Assembly (NCBI GenBank): GCA_964012715.1
Contig: CAXGUG010000001.1
Span: 1-64,000 of the forward strand
Source: UBA1479 sp964012715
GTDB lineage: Bacteria; Pseudomonadota; Alphaproteobacteria; Rhodospirillales; Casp-alpha2
Reading direction: 5' to 3'
DNA: 64,000 nt
Shown: positions 44,437 through 54,659 of the stretch, one piece after another
Layout of the letters: every line of letters begins with the position of its first letter
How positions within the stretch are numbered: the first letter of the stretch is position 1
Translations under genes and position numbers: made by a program
Notes under the pieces: generated by a model
What the model saw: only the letters and a program-made list of their open reading frames with translations
What the model was told of the DNA's origin: nothing
Databases searched by the model: none

Positions 44437-45633
44437 TCAGGCTTTCTCATCCATCAGCTTCACGAACCGCTTGAAGAGGTAATGGCTGTCCTGCGGGCCG
44501 GGGGAGGCTTCGGGGTGGTACTGGACCGAGAACACCGGCTTGCCTTCGACCTTCAGCCCTTCGAGGGAGCCGTCGAACAACGAGCGGTGGGTTTCGACCA
44601 CGCCCGCGGGCAGGCTGTCGCGCTCGACCACGAAGCCGTGGTTCTGGCTGGTGATTTCGACCTTGCCGGTTTCCAGGTCCTTGACCGGCTGGTTGCCGCC
44701 GCGGTGGCCCAGATGCATCTTCGAGGTCTTGGCCCCCAGGGCCAGGGCCAGGATTTGGTGGCCCAGGCAGATGCCGAACACCGGCAGGCCCGTTTCCATC
44801 ACGCCCTGAACCATCGGCACGGCGTATTCGCCGGTCGCCGCCGGATCGCCCGGGCCGTTCGACAGGAACAAACCGTCGGGCTTATGCTTCAACACGTCCT
44901 CGGCCGTGGCCGTGGCGGGCACGACCGTGACCTTGCAGCCCTCGGACGCAAGGCAGCGCAGGATGTTCTGCTTGGCGCCGAAATCGACCGCGACCACGTG
45001 ATGCTTGGGATTTTCCAGCTTGCCGAAGCCTTCGCCCAGGGTCCAGGCGGTGGTGTCCCAGGAATAGGTTTGGGCGCAGGAGACGTCCTTGGCCAGGTCC
45101 AGGCCTTCCAGGCCGGAGAAGCCCCGCGCCTGTTCGATCAGGGCCGCGATGTCGAGCGGGCCGTCTTCCTTATAGGCGACCAGGCCGTTGGGAGCCCCGC
45201 CGTCGCGGATCAAGCGCGTCAGGCGGCGCGTATCGACCCCGGTGACCGCCGTCAGGCCGAAAGATTTCAGCCAGGCGTCCAGGTGCTGGGCGGCGCGCCA
45301 GTTGGCCGGCTCGGTAATATCGGCGCGCATCACCGCACCGCGCGCGGCGGGCGTGATCGTTTCCATATCTTCAGGGTTGGCGCCGACGTTGCCGACATGG
45401 GGGAAGGTGAAGGTGATGATCTGCCCCGCGTAGGACGGGTCGGTCAGGATTTCCTGATACCCGGTGATCGAGGTGTTGAAACAGATTTCACCGACGGAAG
45501 CGCCGCCGGGACCCGTCTGGGCTCCCGCGCCGCGACCCCAGAAAACCTCGCCGGACGCCAGCACCAGGGCCGCGTTTGCGTTCGGCGGTTGAGCGGCCAC
45601 GCTCGTGGTCGCGGGCTTGGTAGCTTCGGACAT
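44437..45633 (-). CDS. carA: Carbamoyl-phosphate synthase small subunit
   Basis: Glutaminase subunit of 398 residues from the ATG at 45633; an earlier in-frame start at 45699 has no family support. The N-terminal domain has FNTSITGYQEILTDPSYAGQ; class I glutamine amidotransferase domain with FLSNGPGDP, catalytic Cys in VFGICLGHQI and His/Glu in YHPEASPGP. It supplies ammonia to CarB through the tunnel. The N-terminal extension is Ala/Thr-rich. It is divergent from yqeY over about 230 bp, which should hold both promoters. Confidence 0.97.
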   Translation of the reverse strand: MSEATKPATTSVAAQPPNANAALVLASGEVFWGRGAGAQTGPGGASVGEICFNTSITGYQEILTDPSYAGQIITFTFPHVGNVGANPEDMETITPAARGAVMRADITEPANWRAAQHLDAWLKSFGLTAVTGVDTRRLTRLIRDGGAPNGLVAYKEDGPLDIAALIEQARGFSGLEGLDLAKDVSCAQTYSWDTTAWTLGEGFGKLENPKHHVVAVDFGAKQNILRCLASEGCKVTVVPATATAEDVLKHKPDGLFLSNGPGDPAATGEYAVPMVQGVMETGLPVFGICLGHQILALALGAKTSKMHLGHRGGNQPVKDLETGKVEITSQNHGFVVERDSLPAGVVETHRSLFDGSLEGLKVEGKPVFSVQYHPEASPGPQDSHYLFKRFVKLMDEKA

Positions 45634-45860
45634 AATCAACTTTTTCGGCTGGGGTTGGACCAAGGCATCAGGGGCCGTGCCGGGGGCGCTAACCCGCAAT
45701 GCGTTGGAAACAAGCTTCTACGCGTTGGCCGGGAAGAGGTCAAGACTCGTTTGAGAAAAAATATCCATATATTTCAATACCTTAAAGAATCGGATGGCAT
45801 TTGCCTTAAAAGCGGTTTTAGGCTAGGGTCCGCGACTTCCGCCATAACCGGGGCATACCC

Positions 45861-46316
45861 ATGCTACGCGAGCAGATTTCCGCTGCGCTTAAAGACTCGA
45901 TCAAGAACAAGAACGCCTGCGCCACGGCCACCCTGCGCCTGATCAGCGCCGCCATCAAGGACCGCGACATCGCCGCCCGCGACAAGGGCAATCAGGACGG
46001 AATCTCCAACGACGAGATTTTGTCGCTGCTGCAGTCGATGATCAAACAGCGCAACGAAAGCGCCAAGGCCTACGAAGACGGCAACCGCCAGGATTTGGCC
46101 GACCGCGAACGCGAGGAAATCGTCGTTATTCAAGGGTTTCTGCCGCAGCAAATGTCCGAAGACGAGATCGCCGACGCCGTCACCACGGTTATTCAGACCA
46201 CCGGCGCCGACTGCATCAAGGACATGGGTAAATGCATGGGCGAGCTGAAAAAGCAGTTCGCCGGCCGCATGGACTTCACCAAAGCCAGCGCCCTGGTCAA
46301 AGAAAAGCTCTGCTGA
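45861..46316 (+). CDS. yqeY: GatB/YqeY domain protein
   Basis: Helical protein of 151 residues (IKDRDIAARDKGNQDGISNDEI, IVVIQGFLPQQMSEDEI, MGKCMGELKKQFAGRMDF). It resembles the tail domain of the tRNA-dependent amidotransferase subunit GatB and is thought to bind tRNA; the exact role is unknown. It precedes dnaG and rpoD, the usual alphaproteobacterial order. Confidence 0.92.
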   Translation: MLREQISAALKDSIKNKNACATATLRLISAAIKDRDIAARDKGNQDGISNDEILSLLQSMIKQRNESAKAYEDGNRQDLADREREEIVVIQGFLPQQMSEDEIADAVTTVIQTTGADCIKDMGKCMGELKKQFAGRMDFTKASALVKEKLC

Positions 46317-46490
46317 ACAGCCGAACCGCATATCGCCAGTCCGGGCCGCCAATGCCCGGACCGAGCGATTCGCCTCGGCATTCGATCCACAGCCCCCTGT
46401 GAACAACTTTTGAATGGCATGAATAACTGTGCCTTCCGGGACTTATTTGCCCCGCTGTGCTTGCCTCGCTTTCGTGCTTTAAACTGACGC

Positions 46491-48341
46491 ATGGCGATCC
46501 CACCCGATTTTCTGGAAGAACTGAAAACGCGTCTGCCGGCTGCCGATGTCGTCGGGCGGCGGGTCAAGCTCGTCCGCTCGGGCCGGGACACTAAGGGCTG
46601 CTGCCCATTCCATAAGGAAAAGACGCCGAGTTTCTACGTCTACGAAGACCATTATCACTGCTTCGGCTGCGGCGCCCACGGCAGCATCATCGATTTCGTG
46701 ATGGAGACCGAAGGCCTGGAATTCCGCGAGGCGATCCAGCGCCTGGCCGGCGAAGCGGGTATGGCCATGCCCGAGGAAACGCCCGAGGACCGCCAGCGCC
46801 GCGCCCGCAACAAGACCCTGGCCGAAGTGGTCGAAATGGCCGCCGCGTTCTTCGAGAAATGCCTGCGCATGCCCGAGGGCCGCGCCGCCCTGGACTACCT
46901 GCGCGGGCGTGGCCTGACCGACGAGACCATCAAGCGGTTCCGCCTGGGCTATTCCCCCGACGGCCGCGGCAAGCTGAAAGCCATGCTGGCCGGTGAAGGG
47001 GTCGAGGAAAGCCTGATGATCGCCGCGGGCCTACTGGTTCAGCCGGACGACCGCGGACGCGATCCCTACGACCGCTTTCGCGGGCGGGTCATGTTCCCGA
47101 TCACCGACCGCCAGGGGCAGGTCATTGCCTTCGGCGCACGGCTGTTGGCCGGGGACGGCCCGAAGTACCTGAATTCGCCCGAAACCAGCCTGTTCCACAA
47201 GGGCCGCAACCTATACGGCCTAGCCCAGGCCAAGGACGCGATCCGCGCCGCCGGGACGGTCGTGGTCTGCGAAGGCTATATGGATGTCATCGCCCTGGCC
47301 CAGGCCGGGGTCGGTCATGCTGTCGCCCCCCTGGGCACGGCCCTGACCGAGGACCAGATCGGCCTGTTGTGGCGGCTGGCGCCGGAACCGGTGCTGTGCT
47401 TCGACGGGGACGCGGCGGGCCAACGCGCCGCCGCCCGCGCCGCCGAGAGGGCCCTGCCCCTGCTGAAAGCCGGTTTCGGCCTGCGCTTCGCCATGATGCC
47501 CAGCGGAGAGGACCCGGACAGCCTGGTCCAAGGCCAGGGCCGCGCGGCCTTTGACGAGCTGGTCGATGGGGCGATGGCGTTGTCGGAACTGGTCTGGCGG
47601 GTGGAATCCGGCGGCAGCCTGCCGCCCACGCCCGAGGGCCGGGCCGACCTGAACAAACGTCTGGACCAGCGTATCCGCGATATTCCCGATCCGACGGTGC
47701 GGCGCTATTTCCAGGAATTCTTCAAAAGCCGCCTTTGGCCGGACGGCCCCGGCGGCGGTCGGGGCGGCGGACGCCCCGGGCGCGGCGGGTTTCAGGGCGG
47801 TCGGCGCGGAGCCGGGCCCAACTGGAATTTCCCGGCGAACCGCCTGCGGGCCGATACGGACGACGCCAAACCGGTGGAGAGCGCGCGCCTGCGCGGAGCG
47901 ATCCTTTTGGCCACGGCGATCAACCATCCCGAGCTTCTGGCCGAGGTCGAAGAGGACCTGGGCCGCCTGTCCTTGCCCGATGCGAACCTTGACAATCTGC
48001 GTCAGGCGTTATTAATCACCCACGCGGGTGGTTTACCCCTTGACACGGAAGGGGTTGTAAACCACTTGTCACAGCAGGGTTATTCCCAGGCGCTGAGCCA
48101 CCTATTAAGCGCGCGTACATATGATCATGCATCATTCGCGCGACCCGATGCGGGACTTGCAGAGGCCAGACGGGGTTGGGAAGCGACCATCAACCACTTG
48201 CGCGGAGAGGACTTGGAGTCCGAACTCCAAGCGGCCTGTGATGCTGTCCGACGTGATCCGTCGGACGAGAACATGCAATGGGTCGTTCGGGTTCGACGGA
48301 TGATGGACGAAAGCAAACAATCGAGCGCCGCTTACGAATAG
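46491..48341 (+). CDS. dnaG: DNA primase
   Basis: Protein of 616 residues. CHC2 zinc finger (CPFH at 38-41, CFGC at 57-60), catalytic core with EGYMDVIAL and FDGDAAGQRAA of the TOPRIM fold, then the helicase-interacting C-terminal part. A Gly/Arg-rich linker (GGGRGGGRPGRGGFQGGRRG) separates the core from the C-terminal domain. It makes RNA primers for replication. It is followed by rpoD, as in the macromolecular synthesis operon, with a 152-bp gap. Confidence 0.97.
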   Translation: MAIPPDFLEELKTRLPAADVVGRRVKLVRSGRDTKGCCPFHKEKTPSFYVYEDHYHCFGCGAHGSIIDFVMETEGLEFREAIQRLAGEAGMAMPEETPEDRQRRARNKTLAEVVEMAAAFFEKCLRMPEGRAALDYLRGRGLTDETIKRFRLGYSPDGRGKLKAMLAGEGVEESLMIAAGLLVQPDDRGRDPYDRFRGRVMFPITDRQGQVIAFGARLLAGDGPKYLNSPETSLFHKGRNLYGLAQAKDAIRAAGTVVVCEGYMDVIALAQAGVGHAVAPLGTALTEDQIGLLWRLAPEPVLCFDGDAAGQRAAARAAERALPLLKAGFGLRFAMMPSGEDPDSLVQGQGRAAFDELVDGAMALSELVWRVESGGSLPPTPEGRADLNKRLDQRIRDIPDPTVRRYFQEFFKSRLWPDGPGGGRGGGRPGRGGFQGGRRGAGPNWNFPANRLRADTDDAKPVESARLRGAILLATAINHPELLAEVEEDLGRLSLPDANLDNLRQALLITHAGGLPLDTEGVVNHLSQQGYSQALSHLLSARTYDHASFARPDAGLAEARRGWEATINHLRGEDLESELQAACDAVRRDPSDENMQWVVRVRRMMDESKQSSAAYE

Positions 48342-48493
48342 GCCCCAATGGGCCGCCTGAGCGGGATCGACGGGACGAATTTTCACAAAACAGGCATCGG
48401 GAACGCCATTAAAGGATTTGAAACCGGCCCTGGCCTAAAGGATGGCGGGTCGGCGGGGGCGGCGTTCCTCGGAAACGGATTTAGAGGTCGAGC

Positions 48494-50599
<2,106 letters not shown>

Positions 50600-50658
50600 G
50601 CGAAATGCCTGATCTGCTAAATGAATGACTGACGCAGCGCGTCCGTCCGCGATAAAAG

Positions 50659-50695
50659 GAAAGGCCGGAGCGGCAACGCCACCGGCCTTTCGTTT
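50659..50695 (+). terminator. Intrinsic terminator of rpoD
   Basis: GAAAGGCCGG/CCGGCCTTTC, a perfect 10-bp stem with a 13-base loop, then CGTTT. It lies 60 bp beyond the rpoD stop and before the tRNA gene. Confidence 0.8.
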
Positions 50696-50720
50696 GAGGG
50701 GGAAACCTCCCGTGCTCTAC

Positions 50721-50797
50721 GGGCCAGTAGCTCAATTGGTTAGAGCCGACGGCTCATAACCGTCTGGTTGCAGGTTCGAGTCCTGCCTGGCCCACCA
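50721..50797 (+). tRNA. tRNA with anticodon CAT, probably tRNA-Ile2 (lysidine-modified)
   Basis: 77-base tRNA with encoded CCA. Acceptor GGGCCAG/CTGGCCC, D arm GCTC-AATTGGTTA-GAGC, anticodon arm GACGG-CTCATAA-CCGTC, T arm GCAGG-TTCGAGT-CCTGC. CAT can be elongator Met, initiator Met or Ile2. C4-G69 and C5-G68 pairs and the CTCATAA loop are features recognised by TilS in tRNA-Ile2, and C1-A72-type mismatch of the initiator is absent, so Ile2 is favoured over Met. Its 3' end is repeated at 51742-51759. Confidence 0.85.
50780..50797 (+). repeat. Attachment-like repeat, copy at the tRNA 3' end
   Basis: The last 18 bases of the tRNA, GTCCTGCCTGGCCCACCA, match 51742-51759 at 17 of 18 positions in the same orientation. 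tRNA 3' ends are the classic integration sites of genomic islands. Confidence 0.65.
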
Positions 50798-50932
50798 CCT
50801 TCTTCCAAGCCCCTGATATTTAGGAAAATTACCTCGAGCCTACAGACGCGGACCTGGCAACCGCAGATCACCCGCGCCATGAATCCGGCGTGCCCAACCA
50901 TGCTTCGGTGACGCGAAGGCATCAACGCGGGA

Positions 50933-51508
50933 TCAGGTAAATTTGTCGAGGCTTTCGAAGATTTTATTGAACAATTCGACTTGGGATCGCTCCTTGAGGT
51001 CCGCTTCGAACGCGAAGAGACCGAGGCCATGGTCGACAGTTTCTCCGTTGTCAGAAAGAGGAACTCTCAGTTTCAGCGCCTTAGCCAAAAGCCCCTTAGG
51101 GGTAACAAATTCTTTGATTTCCAAGTGAGGCGCACGTTCGTTGGCTATTCGAATGCATGCGCTGTCGTTTGCGATACCACTCGAACGCGGCGGAATCTCG
51201 TGCACAAATTTCCCGGTGTAATCTTCCCCGTAATATTGCGTCAGGCCACTACCCCAAAATCTGTAACGACTGCTCGTGGGCTTTCCGTTCTCGTGCACAA
51301 TATCGGTGACCACCACAAACGGAATAGCCACCGGAGGAAGCCTCATAAGGGATACCTCGGGCCACGTCGGAGCCCATCGGGCACCGCGCAATTCATCCCA
51401 ATAGGCAAGCAACGCTTGATGCGATGGAATGGGCGACTCTGCCGGATCGACATAGGTCCGACGAATCTCGATCTTGTCATTTATCGTTCTAAAAGGAAGC
51501 CTCATCAT
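50933..51508 (-). CDS. PAS_5-family (PAS-like) protein
   Basis: Protein of about 191 residues if the ATG at 51508 is used (AGAGG 12 bases upstream); the same frame is open to a TTG at 51583. The pattern ALLAYWDELRGARWAPTWPEV, then RFWGSGLTQYYGEDYTGK, then IANERAPHLEIKEFVTPKG fits the PAS_5 family, small one-domain proteins common in Rhodospirillales and of unknown function. It has no output domain. It lies between two copies of the tRNA 3' end, opposite in direction to the tRNA. A 21-bp dyad precedes it. Confidence 0.7.
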   Translation of the reverse strand: MMRLPFRTINDKIEIRRTYVDPAESPIPSHQALLAYWDELRGARWAPTWPEVSLMRLPPVAIPFVVVTDIVHENGKPTSSRYRFWGSGLTQYYGEDYTGKFVHEIPPRSSGIANDSACIRIANERAPHLEIKEFVTPKGLLAKALKLRVPLSDNGETVDHGLGLFAFEADLKERSQVELFNKIFESLDKFT

Positions 51509-51575
51509 AAACCGCTTCAGGCCTCTGTTCGAAAGCTCGTCCCAAATAGTAGCAATGGACTGTGTCGTGAAACAG

Positions 51576-51596
51576 GTTGGCAAAAGTTATGCCAAC
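51576..51596. promoter_or_regulatory. Dyad upstream of the PAS_5 gene
   Basis: GTTGGCA-N7-TGCCAAC is a perfect 7-bp inverted repeat about 70 bp before the probable start at 51508. It is a candidate operator. Confidence 0.4.
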
Positions 51597-51741
51597 GAAT
51601 GAAGTGGAAATGGTCGTTTGCGGGGCAAAGGCAACCGTGTGCTCCGGCTAGGATGGGAGCCCTCTATCAATCGACCGTGATGGACGGCTGCTGGCTAGAA
51701 GCTGGCGTTCTTTTGTCTGAGAGAAACGGCAAATATCCAGC

Positions 51742-51759
51742 GTCCTGCCTGACCCACCA
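51742..51759 (+). repeat. Attachment-like repeat, distal copy
   Basis: GTCCTGCCTGACCCACCA differs from the tRNA end at one base. The two copies bracket 962 bp that carry the PAS_5 gene and its dyad. No integrase gene lies between them. Confidence 0.6.
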
Positions 51760-52004
51760 TTCCCGCGCAAAACCGTAGTGCTTGCGAGAGGTTTGCTTCA
51801 ACAGTCATTTTCGCTCTGGCGGATTTTTTGCCTTCTCCGGATCCGAGAGAAGAGAGATCGAAGATCTGCGCCAGAACTTCTTTCAACATTCCATGGCCGC
51901 TGCCAGCCATACCAACGCAAACGCAATCGCCAGGACGCAAACCATCGATCGAGACGGCGTTATTGCTTGATTGCGCGGCTCCGACGTTCGCCGAACACAG
52001 CGAA

Positions 52005-52029
52005 AGGCGCCTGCCGCCGGCAGGCGCCT
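52005..52029 (-). terminator. Terminator of the outer membrane protein gene
   Basis: AGGCGCCTGCC/GGCAGGCGCCT, a perfect 11-bp stem with a 3-base loop, read leftwards into TTTCGC. It lies 41 bp past the stop at 52070. Confidence 0.7.
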
Positions 52030-52069
52030 CCCTAAAAACAACGCCGAGAAAACAGAAATATCTGCGGGT

Positions 52070-53452
52070 TTAGAACTTGTACGCCATCCCCACGCGAACG
52101 AGGTTCTCGTTGGGTTTGAATTTGTGCTCACCGGCGGAATCAATGTAATCCCAACGCTCAAAAGCCGTATGCGTGTACTCAAGCCGAACGATGTAATTTT
52201 CGTCCAGCAGGAGTTCCGAGCCAACACCAACGAGAACACCATTCAGATCCGCCGAGTCAGAACCCGTCCGGGCCGGTGTGTCATTCGGCATGTTCAAATT
52301 GCTTTTGAAGTGCGCGCGCGTCAGGCCCACTTTCGTATAGACCATCATCTTGGGCGTCAGCGCATAACCGAGCCGCCCTGCGACACTCAGCGCATAGGTC
52401 TTTTTCATTTCCTGCTTGTCGCCGGTCTGGGGGAATTCATCTTCGAATTCTTGCGCCCCCAGTCCGAGCTCCCCTTCCGCGCCCAAGTAGAATGCGCCTT
52501 TCGTCACACCGTAACCGGCGACCAGCCCGCCGGAAACACCGGGTAACGTAATCTGGGTATGACCGCTATCCTCTGTTCCGTCCTGCGACCCGACAGAGCC
52601 ATAGCCCAATAATGCCCCAGCGTAGGGCCCCGCAAAGTTCTCCGCGCTCGCCGCCGACACCTCGTCCGCATCATTGAAGTGATACGCCAAACCCAGCCGG
52701 AACAGGCTGGTGGACGGCCGGTAGTTCGCCTTGATGTTCGCCGGGGTCGTGAATTTCATGCTGTTGTAGTGGGAATAGACGTAGTCGGCACGGAGCTTCA
52801 GACCGGCGCCCAACGAGGTTTCGGAACCGAACCCGAAACGAACCCCATGCAAAGTCTGGCTCTCGGAATAGCTGGAAATGCCGCCCTGCCCCGCAAGGGT
52901 ATCTTTGAAACGTCCGCCGACATAACCCGCGCGTGCGAACACCAGGGACGCGGGACCAAGCTTGCGCCCCACCCGAAGATCGACCGCCCAAGAACTCAGA
53001 TGCTCGGTTTTTCGCTCAAAGGTGTTCACGCCGGTCCGCTCCCAACCGCTGTATTCGGTGCTCGGGCGCGTGTATTCAACCTCGCCGCCGAAATACCAAT
53101 CGTTCTGAACCAAGCCATATCCCGCGAAGATGCTGGGAATGACCTCGTTCTCACTGGCTCGGGTATGGCTATAGGCGTTGTTGCCGCCGTTCGGGTTGTC
53201 ATCCGAGATGTTGTAGTCGGTGGTGCCGTAGGAAAATTGCGTGCCGATATACGGGCCGGTGAAATCATCCGCATTTGCCGCACAAGGCACAAAACCGGAT
53301 GCCAAAAGCATCGCGCCGACCGCCAAACCGGACAGTCCCCCACGGGTTGCCGATGGGGTTTTCACCTCCCGCGCGCCAGAACGTGCCGACAAGTTAGACC
53401 GTGCCAGCCCGTTAGACCGTGCCAGCCCGTTAGACCGTGAATGCATCAACAT
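52070..53452 (-). CDS. Outer membrane protein with two tandem beta-barrel domains
   Basis: Protein of 460 residues. A signal peptide lies inside (LAVGAMLLASGFVPCAANA), after an unusual Ser/Arg/Ala-rich leader of about 35 residues that contains a repeated SNGLAR. The mature part has two homologous halves: DDFTGPYIGTQFSYG to SLFRLGLAYHF, and ENFAGPYAGALLGYG to NLVRVGMAYKF. Each is about 200 residues, has alternating beta strands and ends in a Phe, like the 8-stranded Omp25/RopB-type barrels. The true start could be downstream of the leader. A CRP-like site lies about 140 bp upstream and a Crp-family gene is next to it. Confidence 0.82.
   Translation of the reverse strand: MLMHSRSNGLARSNGLARSNLSARSGAREVKTPSATRGGLSGLAVGAMLLASGFVPCAANADDFTGPYIGTQFSYGTTDYNISDDNPNGGNNAYSHTRASENEVIPSIFAGYGLVQNDWYFGGEVEYTRPSTEYSGWERTGVNTFERKTEHLSSWAVDLRVGRKLGPASLVFARAGYVGGRFKDTLAGQGGISSYSESQTLHGVRFGFGSETSLGAGLKLRADYVYSHYNSMKFTTPANIKANYRPSTSLFRLGLAYHFNDADEVSAASAENFAGPYAGALLGYGSVGSQDGTEDSGHTQITLPGVSGGLVAGYGVTKGAFYLGAEGELGLGAQEFEDEFPQTGDKQEMKKTYALSVAGRLGYALTPKMMVYTKVGLTRAHFKSNLNMPNDTPARTGSDSADLNGVLVGVGSELLLDENYIVRLEYTHTAFERWDYIDSAGEHKFKPNENLVRVGMAYKF
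53393..53438. repeat. 18-bp tandem repeat at the start of the outer membrane protein gene
   Basis: GTTAGACCGTGCCAGCCC occurs twice in full and a third time in part. In the leftward frame it encodes the repeated SNGLAR. Copy number may vary, as the unit is a multiple of three. Confidence 0.85.
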
Positions 53453-53593
53453 TTTTTATATTGCCCCTCATGTTTCACGATCGGCCCAAAGCGGAGTCTT
53501 CGACGTTCGCTTGCAGCCTCACATTCCGGTTGGAAAAATTGATTAGCGATCAGAATTTCGAGCCCATTTTTAACGCGGGGCCCTAAATTAGGT

Positions 53594-53611
53594 TTGTAAC
53601 TATTGTCACAA
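53594..53611. promoter_or_regulatory. CRP/FNR-like binding site
   Basis: TTGTAAC-TATT-GTCACAA is a near-perfect dyad. Read as TGTAA-N6-TCACA it differs from the E. coli CRP consensus TGTGA-N6-TCACA at one base. It lies between the Crp-family gene (ending at 53676) and the outer membrane protein gene (starting at 53452), in the promoter region of the latter. Confidence 0.55.
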
Positions 53612-53675
53612 AAAATGACGTTTCCTCTTGTTTCACACCGACTTACGGCAAGCCGGTTATCGGTCCGACACGACA

Positions 53676-54350
53676 TCATTTCGCAACCATTGCTTCTAAT
53701 CGATCGATGTCACGGATCCACAGAACCCGGCCTTTTCTCTCGATCACCGTCTCTTCCGTCAGTTTCTTCAATGTCCGCGCCACCGTTTCGCGCGCCACGC
53801 CGACGCGCTCAGATAGGTCTTGTTGCGTCGGAAACGGAAACACCCGCACCGCATCGAGGCGTGCAGGATCGGGTTCTGACAAATTCAGGATTTCCATGCA
53901 GACACGCCCAGTACCATTCAGGAGCGTCAGGCTGAAAATTCTGTCGTTGCTGGCACGGACATCCGCAGCCAGCTTTTGGATGATCGAAAGCCCGATTTCC
54001 GGATAAGCAAGGACAAGCCGACGAAACTCACCCCCGTCGATAACGCCCAATTGGCATTCGGTTTCAGCACTGGCCGCGTACGGACGCGCCTGATCGTCGA
54101 ATACCGACAATTCACCAAAGTAGCTCCCTTTGGTCAGGCGCGCATAAGACACAACCTTTCCAAATTTCGAGATCGCATGCAGGTGAACGGAGCCATCCAA
54201 GATCAGGAATACGTCCCCCGCGACGTCGCCTTCGAAGACGATCTCGCCCTCCGCCTTGAAAGACCGCACCGTGACCAGTTCCGCCAACTCCTTGATCGCG
54301 GCTTCCGATGCCGTCCCCAACAGCGAATTCTCGATCAAAGCCTCGATCAT
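53676..54350 (-). CDS. Crp/Fnr-family transcription regulator
   Basis: Protein of 224 residues. N-terminal cyclic-nucleotide-binding fold with GSYFGELSVFDDQARPYAASAE, which keeps the Glu and Arg that bind the phosphate and ribose in CRP, and a long dimer helix (LAADVRASNDRIFSLTL). C-terminal helix-turn-helix QQDLSERVGVARETVARTLKKL. There are no N-terminal Cys for an iron-sulfur cluster, so it is CRP-like rather than FNR-like. It ends 224 bp before the outer membrane protein start, with a CRP-like site between. Confidence 0.92.
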   Translation of the reverse strand: MIEALIENSLLGTASEAAIKELAELVTVRSFKAEGEIVFEGDVAGDVFLILDGSVHLHAISKFGKVVSYARLTKGSYFGELSVFDDQARPYAASAETECQLGVIDGGEFRRLVLAYPEIGLSIIQKLAADVRASNDRIFSLTLLNGTGRVCMEILNLSEPDPARLDAVRVFPFPTQQDLSERVGVARETVARTLKKLTEETVIERKGRVLWIRDIDRLEAMVAK

Positions 54351-54659
54351 GTTGACCTCGATACCCGCCTGTTCCCTGTCGCGAACAACAGGAAACGACC
54401 GTTGAGAAGGTGAGCGTCGATGCCGGCGTTCTCTTCAAATCCCCCAAGAAAACGCGCGCGCAACCTTCAGAAACTCTCGGCCTTTTACGGCAACCGTTCC
54501 TTGCGCACATGTGCAATCTTGTATACGGAGGCGTCTCCTCCTTCCCTGATGGAAGCAGGCGCAGACTGCCGATTCACCAAATTGGCGACCCGGTCACAAA
54601 TATATTTGAGGAAATTATTACGATAGAATTCATAACTTTATTATGGGGGCAATATAACG
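54351..54659. other. Divergent control region of the Crp-family and LuxR genes
   Basis: 309 bases without a gene. It includes a perfect 10-bp palindrome GCACATGTGC (54504-54513), a GGAGG/CCTCC hairpin (54527-54541) and an AT-rich stretch (about 54595-54650) that probably holds the promoter of the first LuxR gene, whose start is preceded by GGGGG. Confidence 0.5.

Larger units (their letters stand above)
51584..52069. other. Non-coding stretch holding an attachment-like repeat
   Basis: About 490 bases with no supported gene. It contains the second copy of the tRNA 3' end (51742-51759) and, near the right end, the terminator of the outer membrane protein gene. Short open frames here have no ribosome binding sites and may be debris of an inserted segment. 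Confidence 0.45.

Noticed and set aside
41218..45942. A very long open frame on the plus strand opposite carB and carA
   Set aside because: It mirrors the codon bias of the two real genes, gives a His/Gln/Arg-rich nonsense protein with no domains, and carA/carB are certain.
50721..50797. Calling the CAT tRNA an elongator or initiator Met tRNA
   Set aside because: C4-G69 and C5-G68 pairs and the loop fit tRNA-Ile2 better; Met remains possible, so confidence is limited.
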